NCBI RefSeq assembly: GCF_024198255.1
Contig: NZ_JAJVKW010000014.1
Location: 214,336-278,335, forward strand
Direction of reading: 5' to 3'
Length of the DNA stretch: 64,000 nt
From: Myxococcus guangdongensis
GTDB lineage: Bacteria; Myxococcota; Myxococcia; Myxococcales; Myxococcaceae
The number at the start of each line of letters is the position of its first letter. Positions within the stretch are counted from its first letter, which is position 1. The position numbers and the translations under genes are program-made. The notes under the pieces were generated by a model. It did no database searches. It saw only the letters and a program-made list of their open reading frames with translations, and was not told the DNA's origin. Below, one piece after another: positions 8,952 through 17,097 of the stretch.

Positions 8952-9854
8952 TTACGGGACGGCGTTCACGTCCACGTCAATCACCCGAGGCTCCTCGGTG
9001 TGGGTGTCCGTGGTGATGGAGGGCAGCGAGGCGTTGACCTGCAGCGTCAGCGCCCAGGTGCCGTCGGTGAGCTGGCGCGGCACGTACTTCCAGTTGAGCC
9101 GCACGCGGCCCGTCGTCAGGCCCTCGGCCACGAGCGCCTCGGTGGCCTTGCGCTCGATTTCCGTCGTGCTCAGACGGGTGCGCAGCAGGTGCCCCTCACG
9201 CGCCAGCGCCGGCCAGCGGATGAGCGCGCGCTGGAAGCCACCATCCACGCCGTGCGTCACCACCGCGCGGTGCCCCTGCACGCGGATGCCATTGATGGCG
9301 CGCAGCACGAACGTCTTGTAGCGGTGGAGCTCCGCGGGCGCGACCTCCCCCACCTCCTCGTTCTGGAGGAAGGACTGCACCTGGCGAATCTCGCCAATCT
9401 CCGCGGAGGGGACGCCCCAGCGCTGCAGCCGCGCCACGGCGTTGCGCTGCAACACCCCGGGCTCCTGCGGCGTCGCGGGGCCGCTCTCCACCTTGTTCAC
9501 CACCAGCACGCGGCCGGACGAGCTGTCCCGCTCGTACCGCCACGTCTGCGATTCCAAATCGCGGCGCGCCCCCAGCTCCTCCGCCACGGTGAAGGGCTCG
9601 GTGGTGCCGATGAGCCCGCGCTGGACGATGGCCTCGTTGAAGGCCGAGGCCGGGAGCAGCTGGGTGGGAATCCCGCCCGAGGGCGGCGTGGCGAGGCCGG
9701 TGGAGTCGAAGGAGAAGCTGACGGCGGTCGCCGCCTGGCTCACCTGCGCGGGGGCCATGTCCTGGCCCTCCTCCGCCAGGGGCGCCGCGTTGTCGCAGCC
9801 GAGCAGGGCGGTGAGAGGAAGGGCCGTCAGGAATCGGATGAGTTGGGTCTTCAT
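8952..9854 (-). CDS. Lipoprotein of unknown function
   Basis: A 300-residue lipoprotein (lipobox TALLGC, Cys at 20) with no domain I recognise. The body is mixed alpha/beta and ends in a segment with DVDVNAVP. A block around VNGIRVQGHRAVVTHGVDG-like text resembles propeptide/FTP-type domains found before secreted peptidases, but I cannot confirm this. It follows the DUF6345-like gene by 42 bp on the same strand, so the two are probably one operon, and this protein may be a partner or inhibitor of the upstream His/Cys protein. Confidence 0.72.
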   Translation of the reverse strand: MKTQLIRFLTALPLTALLGCDNAAPLAEEGQDMAPAQVSQAATAVSFSFDSTGLATPPSGGIPTQLLPASAFNEAIVQRGLIGTTEPFTVAEELGARRDLESQTWRYERDSSSGRVLVVNKVESGPATPQEPGVLQRNAVARLQRWGVPSAEIGEIRQVQSFLQNEEVGEVAPAELHRYKTFVLRAINGIRVQGHRAVVTHGVDGGFQRALIRWPALAREGHLLRTRLSTTEIERKATEALVAEGLTTGRVRLNWKYVPRQLTDGTWALTLQVNASLPSITTDTHTEEPRVIDVDVNAVP

Positions 9855-9896
9855 GATTTCGATGTCCGAAAAGAAAGGGTGGGGAGTGAGGAAGGC

Positions 9897-10763
9897 TCAG
9901 GGCAGCTTGCGACCGTTGTCCGGGTTGCAACCGCTCACGTAGAAGTAGGTGGAGCCCGTCTTGTTGCCGGTGTTCTTGCGGTCCCTCCACCCACCCGCCT
10001 CGTACATGCTCTTGCGCTTCGCCTTCGTGTCACCGAAGACGATGGAGACCGGGCAGTCGTCATAGAAGAGGCCCCAGTCGTAGGCCTCATCAATCCAGTT
10101 CTCGCCCACGCCGTCGTTCCGCGAGCCCTCCAGGTAGTCCTCGAGGTAGTCCTTCACGAAGCCACCGCACGACGAGTCACCGTGGAAGGCGTTCCAGACG
10201 CTGAAGCCGCTGGTGGCCGTCACCAGTTGCTGGCGGTAGCCGCCCTTCTCCCAGACCTCGATGTTGCCGGACTGGCAGGCCTTGATGACGGCGATGTCCA
10301 GCTTGCCGTTGCCCAGCCGCATGTGCTCGTTCGTGCGCGCCGAGCAGGAGGGGCTGCTGCTGCCCATGACGAGCGAGCTGCGGGGCGTGCTCTCGTTGTG
10401 GCTGCCGTGCGTGTGGATGAAGATGACGTCCGCGTCGTCCACGCCCGCGTTGAGGGCGGCGTCGTTGGACTCGCCCACCGCGCCCTTGGCCGGGTCCGTC
10501 CAGAGGTCCCGCGTCACGTTCATGTTGGTGAGCGTGCGAACGTCGGACCAGAGGCCCAGGTTGCGCAGCGACGTGAAGTAGCTGGCGAACGCCGACGCCG
10601 TCTGGGTGTGCACGGAGTGCGACGAGCCCGAGCACTGTCCGGAGCCGCCGAAGTTGGCGACGCCGTAGGCATGCGCCTCGTTCGCCACCGCCGCCGCCGG
10701 CAGCATCAGGGCGCCCGCGAGCGCGCCTGCCAGCCACTGCTTGTCTTGAGTCCGAATCTTCAT
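9897..10763 (-). CDS. Secreted DUF6345-like protein with His/Cys dyad
   Basis: A 288-residue exported protein with a signal peptide ending near AHA (residue 32). It has a caspase/gingipain-like arrangement: FIHTHGSH (His117, His119, His122) at the end of one strand and VIKACQSG (Cys163) at the end of the next. This matches the catalytic layout of clan CD cysteine peptidases and the DUF6345 family as I recall it. The substrate is unknown. I chose ATG 10763 because GGGGGA lies upstream and the signal peptide begins there; an upstream in-frame start adds 30 unlikely residues. It leads the pair with the lipoprotein at 8952. Confidence 0.68.
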   Translation of the reverse strand: MKIRTQDKQWLAGALAGALMLPAAAVANEAHAYGVANFGGSGQCSGSSHSVHTQTASAFASYFTSLRNLGLWSDVRTLTNMNVTRDLWTDPAKGAVGESNDAALNAGVDDADVIFIHTHGSHNESTPRSSLVMGSSSPSCSARTNEHMRLGNGKLDIAVIKACQSGNIEVWEKGGYRQQLVTATSGFSVWNAFHGDSSCGGFVKDYLEDYLEGSRNDGVGENWIDEAYDWGLFYDDCPVSIVFGDTKAKRKSMYEAGGWRDRKNTGNKTGSTYFYVSGCNPDNGRKLP

Positions 10764-10928
10764 GGTCCAGGTCCCCCTCGAAAGAGGGCGTGCCCACATG
10801 GCACGCCGGGGACGGGAAGGAGCGTGAGGCGCTCCGTTTCCCGGCCTCGGCAACCTGAACGGACCTGGGTTCGGATATTCCCGGTCGTCTTTTTCCGGAG
10901 GATTCGGAAGTCGCCCGCGGGGCCGGGC

Positions 10929-11609
10929 TCAGCCCGTCACGGCGCGGGAGCGCTTGAGGACTCGGGCCACGACGTCGAGGAACTCGTTGCTCGCCTCGGC
11001 CAGGTCCACGGCGCGCGCGTCCACCCAGCCCTGCAGGGAGTTGTAGCCCATGACCGCGGGGATGGCGACGAGCAGGCCGAAGGCCGTCGTCACCAGCGCC
11101 TCGGAAATGCCGGTGGAGATGTTCCCGATGCCGCCCGCGCCCGCCTCGCCCATCTGTTGGAACGCGGTGACGATGCCCATCGTCGTCCCGAGCAACCCCA
11201 CGAAGGGCGCGGTGGAGGCCACCGTCGCCAGCTGCCCCAGGCCGCGCTTCATGCTCTGCACCTCGCGCTGCGCCTGCCGCTCCAGGTTCCGGGCGACGGA
11301 CTCCATGACTTCGTTGCGGTCGTCATCGGAGGCGGTGCGATAGGCCGTCAGGCCGGCGCGGATGGTGCGGCCGAGGTAACCCACGTCGGGCCCCAGCTTG
11401 ACGTGGGCGGCGGCGTCGAAGTCACCGTTGGAGAGCAACGTGGCCAATTCCGTGGCGAACCTGCGTGAGTTGCGACGCGCGGCCCGGAAGACCAGCGCAC
11501 GCTCGGCGAGGATGACCAATGACAGCACGGACATCACGCCCATCACGATGACGATGAGCTTCGCGAAGGGGCCCATGTGGCCCCACAAACCAATGAGGGT
11601 GAAGTTCAT
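10929..11609 (-). CDS. MotA/TolQ/ExbB proton channel family protein
   Basis: A 226-residue inner-membrane protein with three predicted helices: 15-37, then a pair around 130-150 and 170-195. The conserved channel segment APFVGLLGTTMGIVTAF and the later EALVTTAFGLLVAIPAV are typical of ExbB/TolQ. Such proteins use the proton gradient to drive outer membrane transport or envelope work, with an ExbD/TolR partner. No ExbD/TolR gene is next to it, so its partner must be elsewhere. It appears monocistronic, divergent from the glycosyltransferase gene. Confidence 0.92.
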   Translation of the reverse strand: MNFTLIGLWGHMGPFAKLIVIVMGVMSVLSLVILAERALVFRAARRNSRRFATELATLLSNGDFDAAAHVKLGPDVGYLGRTIRAGLTAYRTASDDDRNEVMESVARNLERQAQREVQSMKRGLGQLATVASTAPFVGLLGTTMGIVTAFQQMGEAGAGGIGNISTGISEALVTTAFGLLVAIPAVMGYNSLQGWVDARAVDLAEASNEFLDVVARVLKRSRAVTG

Positions 11610-12053
11610 GGTGGTTCAGGACGCGCCTCCTCGCGCGTTGGCCCCGCGATGGAGCCACTGGGGGAACGACGACTCGAGCACTCGCGAATCAAGGTACGCG
11701 GCGCGGACGGAGCCAGGGCATGGCCGCCTCCACGAGACGGTCATCGTTGCGTCATGGCGGCGGAGGAATGACTTCCATGCCGACGCGCGTCAGGGACGCA
11801 TCCCTCCCGGAGGGTCAGGTGCCCGACACCCGCGCGCAGGATGACCCGCCACGGTGGACACCGTGCGTCGGGAGATAACTGAAGGACGGTTCAGGTTGGT
11901 GTGACGATGTCGGGACATCCGCCGGGCATCTTCTCGCACGTTGAGAACCACCCCTTGGCGAAACATGGGCCTTAACAAGACGCTCGGACTGAAGTTAGTT
12001 GAATGCCGTGCGCGGCATGTCGCCGCGAGCCGCGACGGACGAACGTGCAAGCG
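11610..12053. promoter_or_regulatory. Divergent promoter region with palindromes
   Basis: This 444-bp region separates the ExbB-like gene (minus) from the glycosyltransferase gene (plus). It contains a perfect palindrome GATGTC-GG-GACATC at 11906-11919, a candidate operator, and a short hairpin ATGCCG-tgcg-CGGCAT at 12003-12018 in the presumed leader of the plus-strand gene. I see no gene in it. Confidence 0.4.
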
Positions 12054-13148
12054 ATGTCGGCGCCCCCACGCATTGCATTCGCCATCGAGACGACGCTCGG
12101 CAACGCCGTCTTCCTGCAGAACCTCAAGAGCGCCATGGCCGCGCGCACCGACATCACGCCGGTGTGGTTGCCCATCGACGAGCACGCGGATGACCTCTGG
12201 GAAGAGCTCCCGCTCGTCCGCTCGCGCCTGTCGCTGCGAGGAGGGCTGAGGACGCGCTCGGCGTTGAATCAGGCGCTCGCGCAGGCTCCGGTGCAGGCCG
12301 CCGTCGTCCACACGCAGCGCATGGCGCACCTGGCGCACGACTTCATGGGGCGGGTGCCCAGCGTCGTCTCCACGGACGCCACGCCGAGCGGCCTGGAGGA
12401 CTATCTCCGGTACTACGGCCTGCGCTCGCAGCACGGCGGCTGGGTGGGCAAGGCGAAGAACGCGCTGCACCGCCGCACCTACTCCATCGCGAAGGGCATG
12501 TTGTCCTTCTCGGAGTTCACCAAGCGCTCGCTGGTGGAGGAGTACGGCGTCCCGCGCTCCCGCGTGCACGTCGTCTGGCCCAGCGTCGACACCCGGCTGT
12601 GGCGTCCGGCCCCGGAGCGCAAGTCACGGGACGGCGTGGTGCGGCTGCTCTTCGTCGGCGGGGATCTGGGCCGCAAGGGCGGACACCTGCTCCTGCGCTG
12701 GGCCCGGGAGACGCGGCTGAGGAACTGGCGGCTGGACCTGGTGACCTCCGACACCTTCGAGGCGCCGCCCGGCGTCCGCGTTCACACTGGCGTCAGGCCC
12801 AACTCGCCGGAGCTGATTGGACTGGCGCAGGCGGCAGACCTGTTCGTGTTGCCCACGATGGCGGACATGTCCTCCTGGGCCATCGCGGAGGCGAAGGCCG
12901 CGGGCCTCGCGGTGGTGGCCACACCCGTCGGCGGCGTGGGCGAGCTGGTGCGGGACGGCGTGGACGGGCGGCTCGTCACCGCGGGCGACTACCCGGCGCT
13001 CGCGCGCACCCTCGACTCGCTCGTGTCGAGCCCCGACACCTTGCGCGACATGGGCCAGGAGGCCCGCCGCATGGCCGAGGAGCGCATGGACCTGCATGCG
13101 ACGTGCGACCAGATGCTCGCCTTCATCCGGGGCGTCACGGGCGTCTGA
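12054..13148 (+). CDS. Glycosyltransferase family 4
   Basis: A 364-residue GT-B fold enzyme, probably cytoplasmic or membrane-associated, that transfers a sugar from a nucleotide-sugar donor. The C-terminal Rossmann half is clear: VRLLFVGGDLGRKGG marks the donor-binding region, and AQAADLFVLPTMADMSSWAIAEAKAAG-type text carries the conserved Glu motif, followed by GGVGELVRDGVDG. The acceptor is unknown; no polysaccharide cluster surrounds it. I prefer ATG 12054, where the Rossmann strand begins (PPRIAFAIE). An ATG at 12003 would add 17 basic residues and lies in a hairpin. Confidence 0.9.
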   Translation: MSAPPRIAFAIETTLGNAVFLQNLKSAMAARTDITPVWLPIDEHADDLWEELPLVRSRLSLRGGLRTRSALNQALAQAPVQAAVVHTQRMAHLAHDFMGRVPSVVSTDATPSGLEDYLRYYGLRSQHGGWVGKAKNALHRRTYSIAKGMLSFSEFTKRSLVEEYGVPRSRVHVVWPSVDTRLWRPAPERKSRDGVVRLLFVGGDLGRKGGHLLLRWARETRLRNWRLDLVTSDTFEAPPGVRVHTGVRPNSPELIGLAQAADLFVLPTMADMSSWAIAEAKAAGLAVVATPVGGVGELVRDGVDGRLVTAGDYPALARTLDSLVSSPDTLRDMGQEARRMAEERMDLHATCDQMLAFIRGVTGV

Positions 13149-13153
13149 GGTCG

Positions 13154-13762
13154 CTAGTCGTCGTCATCGTCACCGTCATCGTCGTCGACCTTGGCCAGGA
13201 CGACGTCGTACAGGCGCTCCTCGCCCTCGCGGACGCAGACCTGCTCCTCCTTCTTCGCGTGCTGCTTCGCGTCGACCTCCACCGCATAGCAGCCCGCGGG
13301 CAGGGGCCCGACGCGCACCTCGCCCGTCGACGGGTCCACCGGCAGGTCATCGAAGGGCGTGCCATCCACCTCCACCTCGCCCTCCTCGGGCACGTTGCCG
13401 TCATCCCCCCGCAGCCTCACGGTGATGAAGGCGCCCGGCGGCGCGTCGATGTCCCCCACGTCGATGACGCGAGCCCCCTGCGGCACCGCCCGCACCCGGG
13501 CCGCCCGCGTCCGAGAGGCCATCACGAATAGCTCCACCGTCCTGGCCGGCACGCCCTCCAGCTCGAAGCGCCCGTCCGACGACACGCGGGTCATCAGCTC
13601 GGACTCACCGAACACGCCCACCCACGCCACGTCCACGTCGGCGCCGAGGATGCGCCCGCGCACGGAGCCCTCCCCCAGTTGTCCGTTGTTGAAGCCGCCG
13701 CAGGCCCCCGCGAGGACCAGGGCGAGCATCGACAGGAGCCACGGCTGTCCAGGCGCACGCAT
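13154..13762 (-). CDS. Lipoprotein with regulatory-like beta domain and poly-Asp tail
   Basis: A 202-residue lipoprotein (lipobox VLAGAC, Cys about 21). The middle resembles carboxypeptidase-regulatory or Cna-B-like beta domains (GRILGADVDVAWVGV, GRFELEGVPA). The C-terminus ends in an almost pure Asp run (about 11 of the last 13 residues), which could bind Ca2+ or sit in the surface layer. Its ATG overlaps the stop of the caspase-like gene by one base (TGATG), so it is the last gene of the sigma-factor operon. The Asp tail resembles that of the divergent lipoprotein at 17098. The function is unknown. Confidence 0.78.
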   Translation of the reverse strand: MRAPGQPWLLSMLALVLAGACGGFNNGQLGEGSVRGRILGADVDVAWVGVFGESELMTRVSSDGRFELEGVPARTVELFVMASRTRAARVRAVPQGARVIDVGDIDAPPGAFITVRLRGDDGNVPEEGEVEVDGTPFDDLPVDPSTGEVRVGPLPAGCYAVEVDAKQHAKKEEQVCVREGEERLYDVVLAKVDDDDGDDDDD

Positions 13763-15426
13763 CAGAAGCGATACCCTCCGCTCAGCCACAAGCCACCGAA
13801 GCCCACCGCGCGCGTGCGCCCGTCCACGGGCACATAGGCCCAGAGCAGCTGCCCCTTGGCCTCCAGCACCCACCGCGTCGCCAGCCGCCATGACACTCCC
13901 GCCATCCAGCCAGGCCACACCGTGAAGTAGCGCTCATCTTGATTCAACAGCTCCAACTGGAAGGAGCGCTCCATCCACAAAGCGGCCACACGCGGCCCCG
14001 TGGACACGCCCAGCCTCCCCCACTCCCACGACGGCCCCACCGTCACCCCCACCATCACCGCCCGGTGTCGCACCGGCACCGTCCCACCCACGTCCAACTG
14101 GAGCGCCTGACGCCCCTGCCCCACGGCCAGGTCCGCGCCCACATCCAATCGCTCATCCAGCAGCACCCCACGCCACCGCAAGCCCGCGCCCGCCATCAAC
14201 GTCCGCGGGAGGACCTCGCGCCGGCTGCGGGCATCCAGGAAGCCCAGCACCCCCATGTCCAGCGAGACGGTGCGCCGAGGCCCCTCCTCCTGCTCGCGCA
14301 GCATCGCGTCCAACGCCCGACGCTCACCGGGCCGCAGCACCACCGTGTCCTCCCAGAGCAGCGCGCCGCCCTTGTGCAGCCCCAGGCGACGATTTCCCTC
14401 CGGGAGCGCCACACCCCCCGGCAGCTCGCCCGCGTCCACGCCATCCACCTTGAGCGTGAAGCCCTCCAGGCGCGGGCTGTAGGAGAACACCTCCGGCTGG
14501 CCGGGCTGGGACAGGGAGCCGGAGAGCAACACCGGGTCCGCGCCCACTTCCGTCATCCGCACGCTCGGGCGCTGCCGTCCCTGCGTATACGTCCACGTGT
14601 GACGGCGCGCCCAATCATGGGCCTCGGTGGCGCTCACCGCGCCGTCGCGGTTGCGGTCTCCGCGCCCGTCGAGCGCCTGGATGAAGAAGTGGGTGTAGAT
14701 GTCATTGCCGAGCGCGTCGTCCTCGCGCGCCGCCTCGCCCCAATCACTGGCGGACAGGACCAACGACGCGCGGCTGTCCTCCTCCAACGGGCGCGGAAGG
14801 AACGCGGCCTTGGTGCGCTCCAGCTCCGAGCGCACCGACTCGGGCAGCAGCGACTTGCCCGTGCCGCTGTGACACGTGGCCAGCACCAGCACCCGACGCA
14901 GCGAACCCAGCCGCTCCAGCGCCTGCTCCAGCACCGCCATCTCCAGCCCCGTGCCCTGGACGTCCCGGAAGCGCGTGTCGCGCATCACCAGGTAGCGCTG
15001 GAGCTCGCCTCGCGTGTCGCGCGCGAGCGTGCCGTGACCCGAGACATAGACGACCACCACGTCCCTCGGATTCCACGCACGCGCCTCGAGCGCCCGCAGC
15101 GCCTCCAGCACGCCCGCGCGCGTCGTCTGCTCCGGGCGGTGGAGCACCGTCACGGAGCGGAAGCCTCCCCGCCTCGGGTCCGCCAGCGCGCGCCCCAAGT
15201 CCTCCGCGTCCTTCGCCGGGTAGCGGAGGTCGTTCCAGGAGTCGTCGTCGTACTGGTCGATGCCGATGAGCAGCGCGTGGCGCTCACCCTCGTGCGCCGA
15301 GGCGAGGCGCGCCGGGTCCAGGCGCACCTTCACCGCCTTCCCCTTCTCCCCGGCGCGCGCGCCGCCACAGGCCGCGAGCGACACGAGCAAGAGTCCCAGG
15401 ACGAAATGGAGCCGGAAGCGAATCAA
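13762..15426 (-). CDS. Caspase-like (C14) lipoprotein with C-terminal barrel-like domain
   Basis: A 554-residue lipoprotein (lipobox SLAAC, Cys20). Residues 48-300 form a caspase/metacaspase-like domain: it opens with RHALLIGIDQYD, and the catalytic dyad is His131 in YVSGHGT and Cys185 in LATCHSGTG. A PEGA-like sandwich follows (about 310-370), and the last ~180 residues read as beta strands rich in Gly, Trp and Tyr, like an outer membrane barrel. This would place a cysteine peptidase at the outer membrane. The signal peptide and lipobox suggest it acts outside the cytoplasm. It is the third gene of the operon behind the sigma and anti-sigma genes, 10 bp after the latter. The target is unknown. 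Confidence 0.88.
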   Translation of the reverse strand: MIRFRLHFVLGLLLVSLAACGGARAGEKGKAVKVRLDPARLASAHEGERHALLIGIDQYDDDSWNDLRYPAKDAEDLGRALADPRRGGFRSVTVLHRPEQTTRAGVLEALRALEARAWNPRDVVVVYVSGHGTLARDTRGELQRYLVMRDTRFRDVQGTGLEMAVLEQALERLGSLRRVLVLATCHSGTGKSLLPESVRSELERTKAAFLPRPLEEDSRASLVLSASDWGEAAREDDALGNDIYTHFFIQALDGRGDRNRDGAVSATEAHDWARRHTWTYTQGRQRPSVRMTEVGADPVLLSGSLSQPGQPEVFSYSPRLEGFTLKVDGVDAGELPGGVALPEGNRRLGLHKGGALLWEDTVVLRPGERRALDAMLREQEEGPRRTVSLDMGVLGFLDARSRREVLPRTLMAGAGLRWRGVLLDERLDVGADLAVGQGRQALQLDVGGTVPVRHRAVMVGVTVGPSWEWGRLGVSTGPRVAALWMERSFQLELLNQDERYFTVWPGWMAGVSWRLATRWVLEAKGQLLWAYVPVDGRTRAVGFGGLWLSGGYRF

Positions 15427-15436
15427 GGGCCCACGC

Positions 15437-16213
15437 TCAGCGAGCGCCCTCCGGAGTCACCCGCAACCCGAGCCGGGACAACGTGGCCTCCCGCGGCACA
15501 CGCCCTCGAGCGAGCGCGGCGTCCCGCGCCTCCCCGGAGCCCTGCCCCCGGGGCCACGCGGCCAGCACCAGCATCCTCGGGCCCCGCTCTCCCTCCAGGG
15601 ACACACCGGACAGCTCACCGCCATCGCGCAGGTCATGCGTCCCCGCGTCCAGCGAGTAGGCGCCCAGCATCTGCACGGAGCCATCGGGCGACTCCAGCGC
15701 GAGCAGCGCGTCCGCGACCTCGCTCGCGCGATAGCGCACCAGCACCACGGCCTCGGGAGGAAGCGGGGCCCCCTCCGTCAGTGGACGCAGGCTCCCATCC
15801 GGCATCCGAGCGAGCGCCGTCAGCTCCAACGACAACGGGGCGCCGCCCTTCAGTCGCACCGAGGTGCCCGGCTGCTCGCCCGTCAGCAGCGCGGGGTGCA
15901 CGGCGAAGGTGACCCCGGCGGCGACGGCCACCGCCACCGCGCCGGAGAGCCACAGGCGCCGAGGCGGACCGAGCCGCCTGCGCAAGCGGGCCCACCCCAC
16001 CGTGTCCTCGCCCACAGGCTGCAGGCTCCCGAGCGCCTCGTCCGTCATCGCCTCCAGGCCGAACGTGTCGTCGTCGCCCGTCTTCTCGAGGAACGCCTCG
16101 CACGCATCGCAGGGCCGCGACAGGTGGTCCGCGAAGTACGCCACCGCGTCGGGGGACTTGTCCCGCAGCGCCCGCCAGCTGTGCGCATCCAGGTGTCTGT
16201 TCGCGTCGCCCAT
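15437..16213 (-). CDS. Probable anti-sigma factor, single-pass membrane protein
   Basis: A 258-residue protein with a cytoplasmic N-terminal part, one membrane helix at about 88-108 and a periplasmic domain. His30, Cys35 and Cys38 (HLSRPCDAC) resemble the zinc-binding anti-sigma motif HxxxCxxC, with one extra residue in the gap. The outer domain contains a VVLVRYRASEVADALL segment like DUF4384-type domains often found with caspase-like proteins. It starts 3 bp after the sigma factor stop, which supports the anti-sigma role. It would hold the sigma factor until an envelope signal arrives. Confidence 0.75.
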   Translation of the reverse strand: MGDANRHLDAHSWRALRDKSPDAVAYFADHLSRPCDACEAFLEKTGDDDTFGLEAMTDEALGSLQPVGEDTVGWARLRRRLGPPRRLWLSGAVAVAVAAGVTFAVHPALLTGEQPGTSVRLKGGAPLSLELTALARMPDGSLRPLTEGAPLPPEAVVLVRYRASEVADALLALESPDGSVQMLGAYSLDAGTHDLRDGGELSGVSLEGERGPRMLVLAAWPRGQGSGEARDAALARGRVPREATLSRLGLRVTPEGAR

Positions 16214-16216
16214 GGC

Positions 16217-16789
16217 TCATCCCACTCCCGCGGCCAACAGCCGCGACAGCAACTGGCGCTTCACCCGCGCGCGGAAGCGCTCCAGGCGCATCGTCACCGC
16301 GCTCTTGCCCAGGCCCAGGCGCTCGGCGATCTCCCGCGCGCTCAGCTCGCCCTCCAGATAGAACAGGCGCACCGTCTCCTTCTCGGGGCCCTCGGGCAGC
16401 GATTCAATCAGCTCGCGCACCACCGCCACGCGCCGCTCCAGCTCCAACGCCGGAGGAATCGCGGGCGTGGTCGACTCCAGCTCCAGCGCCAGGTCCTCCG
16501 CCGCGCGGCCTCGCAGCTGCGCGCCCCGACTGAGCGACTGCGCGTGGTGCCGGGCAATCGTCACCAGCCAGCTCCCGAAGGCGCGGGGATGCTGCAGCCG
16601 GGGCAGCTCGCGGAAGGCCCGGACGAAGGTCTCCTGGACCACGTCCTCCACCTCCGCGGGCCCCAGCGCCGAGTAGCCCAGCGCGACGCGGCGCACAGCG
16701 CCATGGAAGCGCTGATACAGCTCGCGGTGCGCGTCCTGCGCCCCCTCGGCTGCTCGTCGGATGCAGGTGGCGACCTCCTCCTCCGTCAC
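16217..16789 (-). CDS. ECF-type RNA polymerase sigma factor
   Basis: A 190-residue extracytoplasmic-function sigma factor. Region 2 is seen in AEVEDVVQETFVRAFRELP and SWLVTIARHHAQ, and region 4 in VRLFYLEGELSAREIAERLGLGKSAVTMRLERFRARVK, the -35 binding helix-turn-helix. I chose the GTG at 16789 because GGGGGAG lies 7 bases upstream; the longer frame adds 37 atypical residues. It leads a four-gene operon (sigma, anti-sigma, caspase-like lipoprotein, Asp-rich lipoprotein) and probably activates its own promoter, as such operons usually do. Confidence 0.93.
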   Translation of the reverse strand: MTEEEVATCIRRAAEGAQDAHRELYQRFHGAVRRVALGYSALGPAEVEDVVQETFVRAFRELPRLQHPRAFGSWLVTIARHHAQSLSRGAQLRGRAAEDLALELESTTPAIPPALELERRVAVVRELIESLPEGPEKETVRLFYLEGELSAREIAERLGLGKSAVTMRLERFRARVKRQLLSRLLAAGVG

Positions 16790-17097
16790 GCCCGCGCTCC
16801 CCCGCCCATCCCCCACGCATCCCCACGTGCGTCCACCTGGGAGCACACGAAGAGGGCTCCGGCCCACCGGAAGCACTCCCATCTCGAGGCACGCGGACAC
16901 GCCATGTCTCCCCAGTCAGTACCTGTCTCCCTGGAAGGAGTCACGGGCCCCGTTTCGGCCACGCCGCCCTTCATGCAGGCGAGGTGATGTGGCCGATGGG
17001 GACCTCGGGGCTCCTTCATTTCCAGACCGGGATTTTCGGGCGGCGGCAGGCCGGAGACGCCGCTCGCCAGGTCCCTCGATACCAGGAGATGGAAGGT
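16790..17097. promoter_or_regulatory. Divergent promoter region of the sigma operon
   Basis: This 308-bp region lies between the ECF sigma operon (minus) and the Asp-rich lipoprotein gene (plus). It should hold promoters for both. I see no gene and could not assign a firm -35/-10 pair. A shared ECF promoter would explain why lipoproteins with Asp tails flank the operon. Confidence 0.4.

Noticed and set aside
13154..13200. GAC-rich low-complexity run as a microsatellite
   Set aside because: It is the coding sequence of the Asp tail with mixed GAC/GAT codons, so selection on protein is more likely than slippage.
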